DNA of 64,000 nt, from assembly GCA_027924585.1 (NCBI GenBank), contig BSBM01000711.1, positions 10,157,501 through 10,221,500 of the forward strand. Direction: 5' to 3'. Numbering within the stretch: position 1 is the first letter of the stretch; each line of letters starts with the position of its first letter. A program made the position numbers and the translations under genes. The DNA comes from Larix kaempferi (taxonomy: Eukaryota; Streptophyta; Pinopsida; Pinales; Pinaceae). The notes under the pieces were generated by a model, which saw only the letters and a list, made by a program, of their open reading frames with translations, was not told the origin of the DNA and ran no database searches. Shown here piece after piece: positions 23,197-34,199 of this stretch.

Positions 23197-24738
23197 GTAT
23201 TCTTTTGACATGTTTTTTCATCCTGTTCTCTCCAATGCATACTTTTAGCTTTCTTGGTTTTGGAGGATGTTGGATTTTTTATCTTTGAATGTATGTTGGT
23301 CGAGTAGGAATTTATTGTTGATAGGTAAACAAATGTGTGATCTGTGCATGTTGCTATTCCTCGATGCATTGTGACATTTAAAAACTTTTGGCATGAAAAG
23401 TAGGAAACCTGACAACATAAATAATTATTGTTCACTGATTTCCTGCTTTGACTGGAGAAGAGAGTTTTTTTACACATAAGCAGAGTTCAATTCTTGTTAT
23501 TCTTTTGATTACAATCTAGAGAAAATAATTGGTTTTGCCGATACGTCATTACTGCAGACGTTCACCTCTAGCTTTGGAGTGGAGGTTTGGTGGCGGAAGG
23601 ACGTCATCCTCTCTGCAACCAAGTACAATCAAATTCACTCAATTGTTCAATCGTCCTTGCAGATCCTCCACGAATTGCTCTGTAAATTTTAATTTGTGTG
23701 CCAATCTTTGAATTGCTTTGTATTCAGGAGTAATCATTGACTGAATTGAGTTCATGTTCTTCCCAAAACACTGGCTCAGAACAGGGTAATTTGTGTGCCA
23801 ATCTCTATGTTCAGGGGTAACGATTGACGGAACAGGGTTCATGTTCTTCCCAAAACATTGGCTCATAAGAAAATGCGGAAATTTCTTGTGATGAATCTTA
23901 TTATGAATTTAGCGCCTTCGACGGTCCAAATCCTGTAAAGAATGAATTATGTCTTCTTAATCACGAGCCCTCCAAAATAGAATCTATGTCGTTATCTTTC
24001 TGGTCAATCGATGGAAGCAGATTGGATTTTTGTAGCATAAAATGACAGAAAGTTGACGTGATCCTCATGGAAGGCCCTTCGTTTCTGTGCTATCCTGGTA
24101 AGGTTATGTGCCCTCAAGGATCTCACAATTCTCCCAGAGTAGCTCTCAGCTAGAAATACGGGTAATCTTCAGTTTCCCTAAATATCTCGTTGATTGTTAG
24201 AAGAAAACCTCATGTGAACAAGTTTTATTTTGTAGTATCATGATTGAAAATTTCCATTTTTGCTTACAGATAAAGTTAATCTCGTGGAGAAAATTGGAAA
24301 AGAAATAAAAAAACATGGAAGAATTTTTTTTAAAATAAATTTTGTGTTGTTTAATGTAAAAATAGATTTAGTGATCTTGAGTGATATTTTTTAAAGAGAT
24401 TTTATGTTGTTTAAATCGTGATTCTGAATAAAAATGGATTTAGTGATGATCTTGAGTACCCAGAGCAACTGGATTATGTAAAATTCTAACATTGATTTGC
24501 TGATTTGTGAGAATTAAAAAAATTATTCTTGATTTCGTCAAAATAATGTTGTCGAAAAAGGAAAATCTTCGCATGTTTAGCCTATACGAAAAAGAAGTCC
24601 ACTAGTAGAAAAAAAAGCAACATGTAAATAATAGAAGGTTAATATGAAACTTTAGGATCCATTTTCAACGACCATTGAAGCTCTATTAAATCATAAGCTT
24701 ATAACAACATTTTCACTTTGTGTGGTATTTGTGTGCAG
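23197..24738. other. DNA downstream of the formin exons
   Basis: It contains a tandem duplication of about 85-95 bp at 23693-23870 (units start AATTTGTGTGCCAATCT and both contain GTTCATGTTCTTCCCAAAAC). A minus-strand frame (23639-23866) is open across it and reads LSQCFGKNMNSIQSMITPEY in the first unit and a diverged copy in the second. I do not recognise it. No FH2 terminal exon was found. Confidence 0.45.
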
Positions 24739-24897
24739 CGAGAGAAAGTACTTGATGTTGAGGTTACTGGTGAAGATAATAAAAATGGTGGAGCGAAAAT
24801 GTCCATGTTCAAGCGTTTGGGGAGCTTAATGTTTGAATGGAGCGCTAATTCCTTCAAAACGATAAACGAAATTAATGCAATAGAAGATCGGATTTGA
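24739..24897 (+). pseudogene. Terminal-exon-like island, unrecognised
   Basis: It follows a strong acceptor (TTTGTGTGCAG) and reads 52 codons to a TGA: REKVLDVEVTGEDNKNGGAK then MSMFKRLGSLMFEWSANSFK and a short tail. The acceptor quality, open frame and stop suggest a genuine last exon. It lies on the same strand as the formin exons but does not resemble a known formin C-terminus. It may belong to the other unnamed islands. Confidence 0.4.
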
Positions 24898-25311
24898 GAT
24901 ATTTCAAAGTTTCAACATTACTTTTGGTGTAATGCTCCCGTTGAAACTCATTATTCATGGTTTCAAAATTTTCTTATATAGCACTAACCAAATTTCTATT
25001 TTCTATTATATATATTAATATTGGTTTCCATGTTCATGTTTCAAGGTGCAAAAGGAAAAAGCAAACAAAATTCTATTCGACTATTGCATTTTAAATGGAA
25101 ATATCTACCCGTTAGGCTCACTTACATATAGAGTGAGCTGAGTGTGAAATAGAGTTTATGTATGAAGTTTTTAGTAATAATTTAAAAATAGAATAGAGAA
25201 GAATTTGTTCTTAATGTCATGCCATCCCTTTCATCAATTTTTTTTATAGTATTCTGACCTTTAATTGTTGGAAATTTTATTCTCATATCAATCCACAAGG
25301 AATTCTATTTA

Positions 25312-25383
25312 AGGGTGCTAGCTCAATGGTAGAGCACCTGCTTTATAGGCAGGAGGTTGTTGGTTCGATTCCACCGTGCCCTA
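25312..25383 (+). tRNA. tRNA gene, anticodon UAU (Ile by the standard code)
   Basis: A full cloverleaf can be drawn. The acceptor stem 25312-25318 pairs with 25376-25382, with two G-U pairs. The D arm is GCTC/GAGC. The anticodon stem is CCTGC/GCAGG with loop 25342-25348 (TTTATAG), which places TAT at 25344-25346. The variable loop has five bases. The T arm has loop TTCGATT and one mismatch in the stem. Box A (TAGCTCAATGG) and box B (GGTTCGATTCC) match the Pol III consensus exactly. There is no intron and no encoded CCA, and no clear T-run follows. The anticodon arm and AGCTCA/GAGC D arm look bacterial or organellar rather than typical plant nuclear, so transfer from an organelle genome is possible. 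Confidence 0.85.
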
Positions 25384-25398
25384 TTTATATTCTGAAAC

Positions 25399-25772
25399 CA
25401 CTAAAAAGAGATAAATGACTAAAAAAATGACCAAAATTTGCATATAAATGACCACCAATACAACATGAGAGATAAGCGACCAAAATATGCATATAAATGA
25501 CCACTTTTGAGTTGGCGATCGCTGGTAGCAAATTAGCGGTCATAAATTTATTCATTAATTGTGACAATTCATGATGAAATATATCACCGAATTAATGACC
25601 AAATATATGACCACAAGATATGCTATAAATGACCAAGCTAAATATGACCACATTTTTGGTCGCGTGATATATGGCCACTAATTTGCTACCAGTGGTCAAC
25701 AACTCAAAAGTGGTCATTTATATGCAAATTTTGGTCTTTTTTTTGTCACTTATCTCTCATTTTGTACTAATG
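25399..25772. mobile_element. CACTA-like MITE, nearly complete (374 bp)
   Basis: The left end starts CACTA (25399) and the right end is the inverse of CATTAGTACAAAATGAGAGA. The subterminal 60 bp on the left (AGAGATAAATGAC..., GCATATAAATGACCAC) is inverted on the right (GTGGTCATTTATATGC...). TGACCA motifs are repeated throughout. It has no coding capacity. It starts 15 bp after the tRNA gene. Its closest relatives in this window are at 12399-12650 and 3575-3755. The expected 3-bp target duplication is not obvious. Confidence 0.8.
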
Positions 25773-26680
25773 AGGGTAATAAGGACATGAGAAACATCAG
25801 GTTCTTGAATTTCTAGAAACTTGGCCACTATGATTCTCTTTTTCCCGAGAGTTTTGCACAATGTAGTGAAAATTCATAGCAATAAATAGTTTTCCTATTG
25901 GTCTCAGTGGATTCAAAAGTGACAAGTACAACATTTCAATGAACTCAATTGATGCAACAAAGTTAGCAGAATCATAGAAGTGATTTGACCACCTTTACCA
26001 TTTAAAGAACCTATTAGTAGAATACAGGGGAAAGTGATAATTACCATGGTAATATATTCTCAAAGTTTAAGCTTGAAGAACACATGGCATAAGGGCATGG
26101 CAACAAAGGTTGTTTTGGTGGAAAAAGTGATGGGCATTGGAGCCATTGGCACACCTATTGAGCCAAGAGTCAAATGACCCATACTGTGGTCATTTGAAGA
26201 TGATTTGGACAAGGAGAGTACATGGCAAACATAACTTGGATGACATGGTGACAAATGGCAAAGAAACAATAACACACATGGCATTGGTAAAACATAGGAA
26301 GAGCAAGCAAGCATTGGATGGTAGTTTGAGGATGAAAGACACTGCGGGCATCACCAAAACCCCAGCTACGGGCTCATCATTGGTCAAGTAAGAATGGCAG
26401 ATTTTTGAAATTTATCTCTTATTTGTATAATCATTAGAGGTTTAGGATGCCTAAAGTAAACATGGACAAATGTTTCTAGTTTTCTTAGGTTTTCATGTTT
26501 TATAATGTTTCATTTTGTTTGGTTGGATTATATGAATTTATAGCTCTCAAATAATTTAGACAATATGATAAACACTACTGTAAAATACAATGATAATATG
26601 GTAATTACTCAGTGCTAATTAATTTGTAATTACTGAACACAAATTACTGGTAACATGATCTAATTATTCAAAGTAAAGAA
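25773..26680. other. Intergenic DNA with a dispersed-repeat piece
   Basis: Positions about 26120-26230 resemble 2575-2665 and 11385-11465 (GACCCATACTGTGGTCATTTG, a diverged copy). Open frames over it on both strands (26060-26391) are not conserved in the other copies. No gene is supported. Confidence 0.5.
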
Positions 26681-26689
26681 GTTACCTAT

Positions 26690-27870
26690 GTGTATGGTGC
26701 CGCAATCTCCTCTGCTGTTGCCATGGCTCCATCGAGGTCAAAGGAACTAATGTCCTACCACCTGGGGGATAGAGACCCGGCCCCGAATAACTGTACATTA
26801 AAACAAATAAAGTCAACAATGTGTAATTCAAACTTAAATATATTAAACAATACGATATCAAATAAAATACAACAAATACTTGAAGATTAAATAAAACAAT
26901 AGCAAACCTGATCCATGAAGCTCCCTGTGGCATGTTGCTGCATATTGCCATGGCAAGAATGACCATAGTGAGAACAACGAAGTGTCGTTGTTCCAACAGA
27001 ACTAGAAGGCCCCGCATGGATTCCACCTGTACCCGGCATGTCCCGGCCACTACCCATATATTGTGAAGTTGTCTGTGTCTCATCAATGTCCTCCCAACTC
27101 TAAGAAGACATGGCCACAAATTTGGTATGTCTAAGCAAGTCATGTGTGGCACGTTTGACGGAGTTGTGAATCTCATCTAGGCCGCTACCAAACCCGGGTG
27201 GCTGAGGAGGGGGGTTTGGCTCTCTCCTGGGTGCATGAGGTCCTCTAAGTGGGTTTCGGTGCACCTGAGGTCGATCTTGGGCAGAGCCAAGATCGACACC
27301 CTGAAACTCAGTGATGTCAACATAGTTGACATAGTACCCTAGCTCAAACTCAGCCCACAATTTCCAAAGGAAATACTATGGAACCTCCAAATTGTAGCAC
27401 CGGGGATTGTCAAATACCATGAACCACCTCTTTATCTAGTTATCTCTCCATGGTTGGGAAATGCACCAGTCCATGCAAACCCGAGGCCTCGTCACAGCTG
27501 GAGGTTGTCCTGTCGAGGGAACTATGAACTTTCTATACAACTGGGATTTGGTGATGTTGAGGTCTTTTATTTTCTCTTTGGACAACCGAGTGGAGTAGTG
27601 TTCCCTCATTCAAGCCCTGTATTGGCTCAAGTTTGTTATCTCACGGTGTGCAATATTAATTGATTCAATAATGTTTTCTAGTGATGAAGCCAAGGAAACC
27701 CAAGAGGGTTCCTTGGTGTTATTCAATTCATTGCTTAGTGCCCTCAGTTGATTTAAACCTTGGTGTAATTGATCTTCAGGGTTTTCATTATGTTCATTGT
27801 CGGTTCCCATGTTTTCTTCTGAAGGTTGGGTTTCATTGGTTTCATCGGATGGTTCAGGTTTGTTTGACAT
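26690..27870 (-). pseudogene. Decayed multi-stop protein gene, family not recognised
   Basis: One minus-strand frame from 27870 down to about 26905 reads as a continuous protein with four in-frame stops. It starts with an acidic stretch (SNKPEPSDETNETQPSEENM), then LGNQLRALSNEL-like helices. After a TGA come KIKDLNITKSQLYRKFIVPS and RPRVCMDWCISQPWRDN, then a TAG, a hydrophobic-aromatic stretch (KLWAEFELGYYVNYVDITEF) after another TAG, and a proline-rich tail. A last TAG separates SWEDIDETQTTSQYMGSGRD and a His/Cys-rich end. A donor-like GATCAG|GTTTGC at about 26909 and a short open stretch near 26690-26790 suggest one more exon. It may be the gag-like or accessory protein of a transposable element, but I cannot name it. 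Confidence 0.45.
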
Positions 27871-28390
27871 CTTGTTAGGCGTAGATGGCTTGCAATGAAA
27901 TTTTCTTAGTTTTTTAATGGATTGTAATTTTTTTTTAAAATTAAAATTGAATTGGAAAACAAAAAAAAAAACAAAAATAACAATAAATTTGTGCTTTGAG
28001 GAGCACCTACTTGGAGAAATTTATCGCAAGCAGGTGTGGCGTGATTTGTTGGTGCTGGTGTGCTCCACGATGTGACCTTGGGGTGCCACGGTGTGCTCGC
28101 GGGATGCTCTGTGCGCTCACGGGTTTGTCAAAAATGACAAACCAGTGAGCTCTAATTTTGTTTTTAAAATAGGGGCACGCACGCGTCATTGACGTGTGCA
28201 TGCCATTTTGTGCATACGCTCCAATGATGCATGCATGCCCCTTTTGTCCATGTGGGCTCGACCACGTGGACATTCAACATTGCCGAAGCAGGGATGCGTG
28301 CGTGCATTTGGATGTGCATGCATGTCGCTTTGTTTTTTCCACTCACGCATTGCTGTTGCAGCCATTTTGGGTACCACCTTTGTGCGGGTA
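27871..28390. other. Intergenic DNA, partly GC-rich
   Basis: A-rich low-complexity DNA near 27925-27985 is followed by a GC-richer stretch with many ATGCATGC and GCACGC words (28160-28330). Both strands are open there because of composition. No gene is supported. Confidence 0.4.
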
Positions 28391-29765
28391 CCCTCAAGGG
28401 TTATGTCGCATTGTGATAATGACCAAGATGTGACACACTAAAGTCAACCATCATCAAATAAGATATAAAATGTGCAAAAGCAAAAACCGTCAACCATGGT
28501 AAATAAAGTCAACCATGGTTAAGCATAGTCATGGGTTATGTCACATTGTGACATTCATCAAATTTTATGTCGCATTGCCACATTCATCAAGTGTTATGTC
28601 ACATTGCGACATTTAGAAAGTGTTATGTCACATTGCGACATTCATCCAGGGTTATGTCACATTGTGACATTGATCAAGGGTTAGTTTTATTATATGTAAA
28701 TATTACAATTAGTTTAATTTTAATAGTTTTATTATATATAAATATTAAAACTAGTTTAATTTTAATAGTTTTAGTATATGGTTAAATATGGTCAAACTAA
28801 AGTCAAATATGGTTAACCAAAGTCAGCCATGGTTTGCTAAAGTGTATGGTATATGCCGACAAAACCCAAGATGCGACATATTCAGAATGTGAAATTTGGC
28901 GTTCAATAAGGTTTGTGTCACATTGTAATGTTTATCAAGGCTTATGTTGCATTGTGGCATTCATCAAGCGTTATGTCGCATTGTGACAATGCCCAAGATG
29001 TGAAATTTGATGTTCATCAAGGTTTATGTTACATTGCGATGTTTATCAAGGGTTATGTTGCATTGTGGCATTCATCAAGGGTTATATGCGACATATTCAC
29101 AATGTGAAATTTGACATTCATCAAGGTTTATGTCGTATTGTGATGTTTATCAAGGGTTACGTTGCATTGTGGCGTTCATCAAGGGTTATGTCGCATTGCG
29201 ACAATGCCCAATATGTGACACATATGCCGACACAACCCAAGTTGTGACATATTCACAATGTGTAATTTGACGTTCATTAAGGTTTGCATCACATTGTGAT
29301 GTTTATCAAGGCTTATGTTGTATTATGACGTTCATCAAGGGTTATGTCGCATTGCGACAATGCCCAAGATGTGAAATTTGATATTCATCAAGGTTTATGT
29401 CGCATTGTGATGTTTATAAAGGGTTATGTTGCATTGTGGAATTCATCAAGGGTTAGATGTGACATATTCACAATGTGAGATTTGATGTTTATCAAGGTTT
29501 ATTTCACATTGTGATGTTAATCAAGGGTTACGTTGCATTGTAGCGTTCATCAAGGGTTATGTCACATTGTGACAATGCCCAATATTTGACACATATGCCG
29601 ACATAACCCAAGATGCGACATATTCACAATGTGAAATTTGACATTCATTAAGGTTTGTATCGCATTGTCATGTTTATCAAGGCTTATGTTTCATTGTGGC
29701 ATTCATCAAGGGTTATGTCGCATTGTGAAAATTCCCAAGATGTGAAATTTGACATTCATTAATGT
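28391..29765 (+). repeat. Tandem array with 29-bp monomers and a 371-bp higher-order repeat
   Basis: The basic unit of about 29 bp reads TTATGTCGCATTGTGACATT followed by CATCAAGGG, with clean monomers near 28534, 28563, 28591, 28620 and 28649. A non-repeat interlude (28680-28850) separates these from a larger array whose units begin ATATGCCGAC at 28851, 29222 and 29593, exactly 371 bp apart each time. Each large unit contains several monomers and a conserved CACAATGTGAAATTTGA word. Many sites alternate TCGCA, TTGCA and TCACA, the pattern expected from deamination of methylated CpG. The array breaks off near 29760 in the third unit. Confidence 0.93.
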
Positions 29766-29882
29766 TAATTAATGAACGTCAAATTTCAAGTAAATAACTT
29801 GTACAAAAAAATACTAAAAGGTCTGTAACAAAAAAGATGGAAAGAGCAAGGAGAACCAATCTTTTGAGTTGACATGAGGAGG

Positions 29883-31040
29883 TTATTTAGGAGGGATTGC
29901 CTCCAGAATTGGACAACCACCCTGGAAATATTCGTTGGGATAAGGCATCTTGACAGGAAGTGGTTCCATTTTACGAGCATCCGTGGGGTCATTTTCTGCC
30001 GAGTTGCAGAATTTCTTGTTGGAAGGAGAAAGAATGGTGGATGGAACTGGGAACGGAGCTGGAGAAGCTGTAGTCGGAGCTGGAGGAGCCACAGGAGGAG
30101 TTAGAGGAGCCGTAGGTGGAGCTGAAAGAGTTGGGAATGGAGTTGATGGAGCCAATAACGGAGATGGAGGAATTGTGGGCCCTTCTAAGGGCGAGTCATG
30201 GCCAATTGTCTGAGCACTCGAGGCACTGCCACTTCCCACCTCTTCTTTTTCCAGGCCGTGACCTCCAAAGGCGAGATGGTTCCAGGAAAATGTGGAGTCC
30301 AAGTTTTCCAGGAAGTCATCCATCTCAATGAGCTTGGCTCTGGCAGCCAACACCAAATTTCTTGTTGAGCCCTAGTTGTTTAACATGTCATCCATGAGCT
30401 TACTCAACATGTTCTTCATTAGCCAATAGTGGTTGATGTTGCTGCCTTATTTCCCTGAGGCCAAGTGGTCTAAGACTAGTTTCCCTTCCCAATCGTCTAT
30501 CAGAGTGTGGACTGTAAATGAGACATTTAGGTCATACCCATCCCCGATGATAGGAATAGGGGGGATCTGGGTTTTTCCCCTGCTTCCACTTCCCCGATGA
30601 GGAGAACCACGTGGCCTGATCATGATTGAGAGCATAGAGTGAAGCCCCACCCAATTCCACAGATTAGAGCGATAATTTGCAGAGCAGAACCAGCAGAGAC
30701 GAAGACAGAGCCGAAGAGAAATGGTGAAAGTTCTTTCATCGATGTTCTTTGTCCCGCTTAAGGGGAAGTAATCCTAGCTCGCACATGCCATATCAATGAC
30801 TAGAGAGTCGAAGTAAATGTGCACTGTACCAGGAGCGCGTCCAGCTAGCAGGTGAGGGGACGTCGAAATGAATCTTCTTGAATGTGCCATTAACGACGAG
30901 AGGAGGAAGGCATCCAAGTGGGTTAATGCATGGTGCCACGTCTTGGATTCCCATGCCGAGGAACCTGCATCGCGTGCCGCCTAGTTGTTGTGGTGACACC
31001 CGCATCCCACCCGCATCCAGGGATAATATATTAATATTAC
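29883..31040 (-). pseudogene. Decayed protein gene with proline-rich tail, family not recognised
   Basis: From about 30830 down to 29883 one minus-strand frame reads through with three stops. It gives YFPLSGTKNIDERTFTISLR, then NLWNWVGLHSMLSIMIRPRG and PIIGDGYDLNVSFTVHTLID. After a stop comes INHYWLMKNMLSKLMDDMLN, and after another stop AARAKLIEMDDFLENLDSTF, ending in a tail of Pro/Ala/Thr repeats and a short C-terminus before TAA. Upstream (30793-31044) a second frame (GTFKKIHFDVPSPASWTRSW) probably joins through a frameshift near 30850. It lies left of the AT-rich block. I see no known domain. The array at 28.4-29.8 kb separates it from the similarly decayed frame at 26.7-27.9 kb, and both may come from one element. 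Confidence 0.45.
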
Positions 31041-31044
31041 ACAT

Positions 31045-31560
31045 ATCTGCAATATTAATAAATTGATAATGTTAATTAATTATAGTATAATAATTAATTA
31101 TTTAAATAACAAATGATTGTTTCATATATTACTAAATATTTAATTAATTAATATTATTATTAACTAAATAACAATATTAATTAATTAATTAATGTTATCA
31201 TTCAGTAAATTATTTTATAATTATTTTGTTTAATTACTTATTATAAAATAATAGTAGTGTTTAATTAATAATATTGTTTAATTAAACAATATTATTAATC
31301 AAACAATTAAAATACAGATTTCATTAAAATCAATAAATAATATTAATATTTATAATTAAATAATCTTTAATTAACTAATATTATTATTAACTAAATAACT
31401 ATAATATAAATTAAATTATTTTATAATTATTATGTTTAATTAATTTTTATAAAATAATAATATTGTTTAATTAAACAATGTTATTAATCAAACAATTAAA
31501 TTATGAATTTCATTAAAATTATTAAACAATACTATTCTATTAATATTTCGGATATATGTG
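31045..31560. repeat. AT-rich block of ATTAATTA words
   Basis: Nearly pure A+T for 500 bp, with ATTAATTAAT and AATAATATT words and internal imperfect direct repeats (31255-31310 resembles 31455-31510). It has no coding capacity. Confidence 0.8.
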
Positions 31561-31576
31561 TATGCGCCCACCCGTT

Positions 31577-31743
31577 ACTAGCAACATCCACATTAATAAT
31601 ATATGAATGTGTTCGAATACGTCGATAGGCATTAATTAGGCACATACTTTTCATATTAATGTTTTTTTCCTATAGTATGTGTCCCATTTACGCCTATCGA
31701 CATATTCAAACACATTAATATTATTAATGTGGTTGTTGCTAGT
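31577..31743. mobile_element. Foldback (MITE-like) inverted repeat, 167 bp
   Basis: The left arm starts ACTAGCAACATCCACATTAA and the right arm ends with its inverse (TTAATGTGGTTGTTGCTAGT). Pairing continues inward through GTCGATAGGC/GCCTATCGAC and CACATACT/AGTATGTG, giving arms of about 74 bp and a loop of about 20 bases. No coding capacity. Target duplications are not clear in the AT-rich flank. Confidence 0.8.
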
Positions 31744-32834
31744 TTACTCTATAAAGGTAATACTAAATATTCCTTTAACCTAACCTTTTGCTCAGCTATT
31801 TGAATATTTAAGTAGACTTGCTCCACTATTTAGCAAATAGCAGTAAGCAGTAAAGGATTAAAGCCCTTGGAATTGTTGTGCAGATTATGATGCAAGTACA
31901 CTAGGTTCATTTGCAGACTTCATACATGTCTAAGAAATGAGACCATCACTCAACAAAGAAGTTGAATATAGTGTGGTTCATTATTTACAAAGCATTAGCA
32001 TTATTAAATGTAGTGCCAAATTTTCTGCGAAGCTCAATTATTGCATTCAATTTTCTTTGGAAAAATTTAAATTTCATTGTCTCTAGCATTGGAGAATGTA
32101 ATCAGCTAGGTGATCTTCTTTATACATTTCGTAAAAAATCAACAAGTTTTGTTTATTAATTTAAAAATATATGTTTTTGTTGACCTCTAAAATAATATAA
32201 AAGAAACAATATAGTTTTTCTTAATATGATTTTGATCCATAGATGATGTTCCTAATAGTTTTAAGTATTGGTTTTTTTTATAGAATTTGAATCTATAAAT
32301 AATTTGTATTTGTCTTTCATTTTAATTTGAAAGTAAAAAAATTGTTGTATTCTCTTTCTAGAACTTAACGGTAAATTTCATGATATTTTTATAATTTGAT
32401 ATTTTTTTCCCAATTTACCAAATTTGAAGAAAAAATAAAATAAGTGACTTAGCTTCCAAATCTATAAATACCCCATGATCTTTTGCATTTACATCTTCTA
32501 TATCTAGAAATTGAGAATTGTACTTAGCTTGAGTTCTTAACTTTGGCTTTGCAATGTGGCTTTGCTTTCCAGAAGTCAACAACTTGATAGTTGATAACAG
32601 TCTGGGCACTCAGGGAGTGAGTTCTATCTATGTAGGGCCATCTATGTAGGTAGAGTCATATTATAAGCTTCAACTTTCAAGTCAATAGCTTATTTCAGAT
32701 TCAAAGACCTGTTATTTGTGTCACATCTCTATAAATTCAAATCTCAATGCTTTTAAGAAAAAACATAAATGACAAGATTTTGATTTTCTCTTCTGCAAAT
32801 AAAATCCACCATAGAAATCAGCACCAAGGACATT
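31744..32834. other. Intergenic AT-rich DNA
   Basis: Short open frames only (31962-32159 plus, 32415-32609 minus), neither with a recognisable motif. Confidence 0.45.
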
Positions 32835-33360
32835 ATAAGGGTTAACCAAAATGCTCCTAGCTCGCCATAATCCAGCAGAGCAATTCTTTCCAAAATCGCA
32901 ACTTGGAGTGCTCAGATCTCAATTTCGGCGATCTGGGTAGTTTTAAAATTGGGCCATTAATCTAGAACAAGCAATCCCAATTGCTGAAATTACAAAATTG
33001 CAAAAATAACAATTTTCAGCAATAATTTTGTTCGGTTTTAATCCCAAAATCGCCGGAAAAGTGGGGCGTTTTGGTTGTCTTTTATCCTACGCGCATTGCC
33101 ACCGCGTAGGATAAAAGACAACCAAAACGCCCTGCGTTTCCAGCGATTTGGTTTAAAAACCAGTCAAAATTCTTGTTGGAAAATATTATTTTTTAATTTT
33201 TGTAATTTCAGCAATTGAGATTGTCTATTCTAGACTAATTACCCAATTTTAAAACTACCCAAATCATCAAAATTGCGATCCCAGTACTCCAAATTGTAAA
33301 TTTGGTAAGAGTTGCTCTACTGGATTCCTACGAATCGGGAACATTTTAGTTAGCCTTTAT
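32835..33360. mobile_element. Foldback MITE, about 526 bp, with perfect central hairpin
   Basis: The ends are inverted: TATAAGGGTTAACCAAAATG on the left and CATTTTAGTTAGCCTTTAT on the right. Complementarity continues inward over the whole length (ATCCAGCAGAGCAA against TTGCTCTACTGGAT, and so on). At the centre, 33064-33093 and 33103-33132 are perfect 30-bp arms with a 9-base loop. The outer arms have diverged with scattered mismatches. There is no coding sequence. Confidence 0.85.
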
Positions 33361-34199
33361 ACAACTCCCATTTCCACCTCCTTGTGGCTCTTGTTAAAAT
33401 ACAAAAATCTATCATCATGGGTGACGTTAAATACTATTGGTGGTGTCATAGTGAGTTTATGAGATGAGGACAAATCCTTGGATCTTACCTACCGTGACCA
33501 TATAGTACCACTGTGAGCATCTTTTTTTAATTATCTCCCATATGGTAATTTTTTTAGTTTTGGAAATATTGTGTATTATCCTTTATACTTGTGCTTTTGG
33601 CTAAGTAGCATAGTCCATCGTCACATCGATCCGTTCATCACCATGAATTAATATGACAATGTTAGAATTAGTAATTCTTAATCCTTTTAATTTGGGTAAT
33701 AACAAGTGCTTAAATACAATTTTCATTATTATGTCCTTGACATATATGATTCGTGAAGGCCAATTAGTTTGATGTCCAGCCATACAAATTTTTGAGTTGT
33801 AAAGTTAGACTATAGCGTGATTTTTAAACGAATTAAATAAAAAAAATTAAATTGTATTCATCTTTCTTTTGACTGGTTTCATATCAATGACGTATGCCTG
33901 GGGCTTGGTTCCCCAGGCCCTGGTGGTGGCCTCTCGTAAGCATCCATAAATGCATGTGTAGTTTGTGAGAGGATTTTAAATGCAAGTGCAGGTCACAATG
34001 CAGGTCAGGTGATAATAGTTCGAGATGGTTCGACAGAAGTTACAGAACCCATGTGCCTGACACTAAAGTCACATCCATTCATTACATGGAGACAATAATG
34101 AGTTCCCCTAGTCACATCACTTTAATGTGTATGGTCATGAGGAGCATGGGCCAAATATAAATGACAAACATATTAAATAATTCATAAAAACCCATTTTC
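33361..34199. other. Intergenic DNA
   Basis: No supported gene or repeat. Confidence 0.45.

Noticed and set aside
28391-29765. CRISPR-like direct repeats with spacers
   Set aside because: The repeats are degenerate, the intervals are themselves repeats with a 371-bp period, and the context is plant nuclear DNA.
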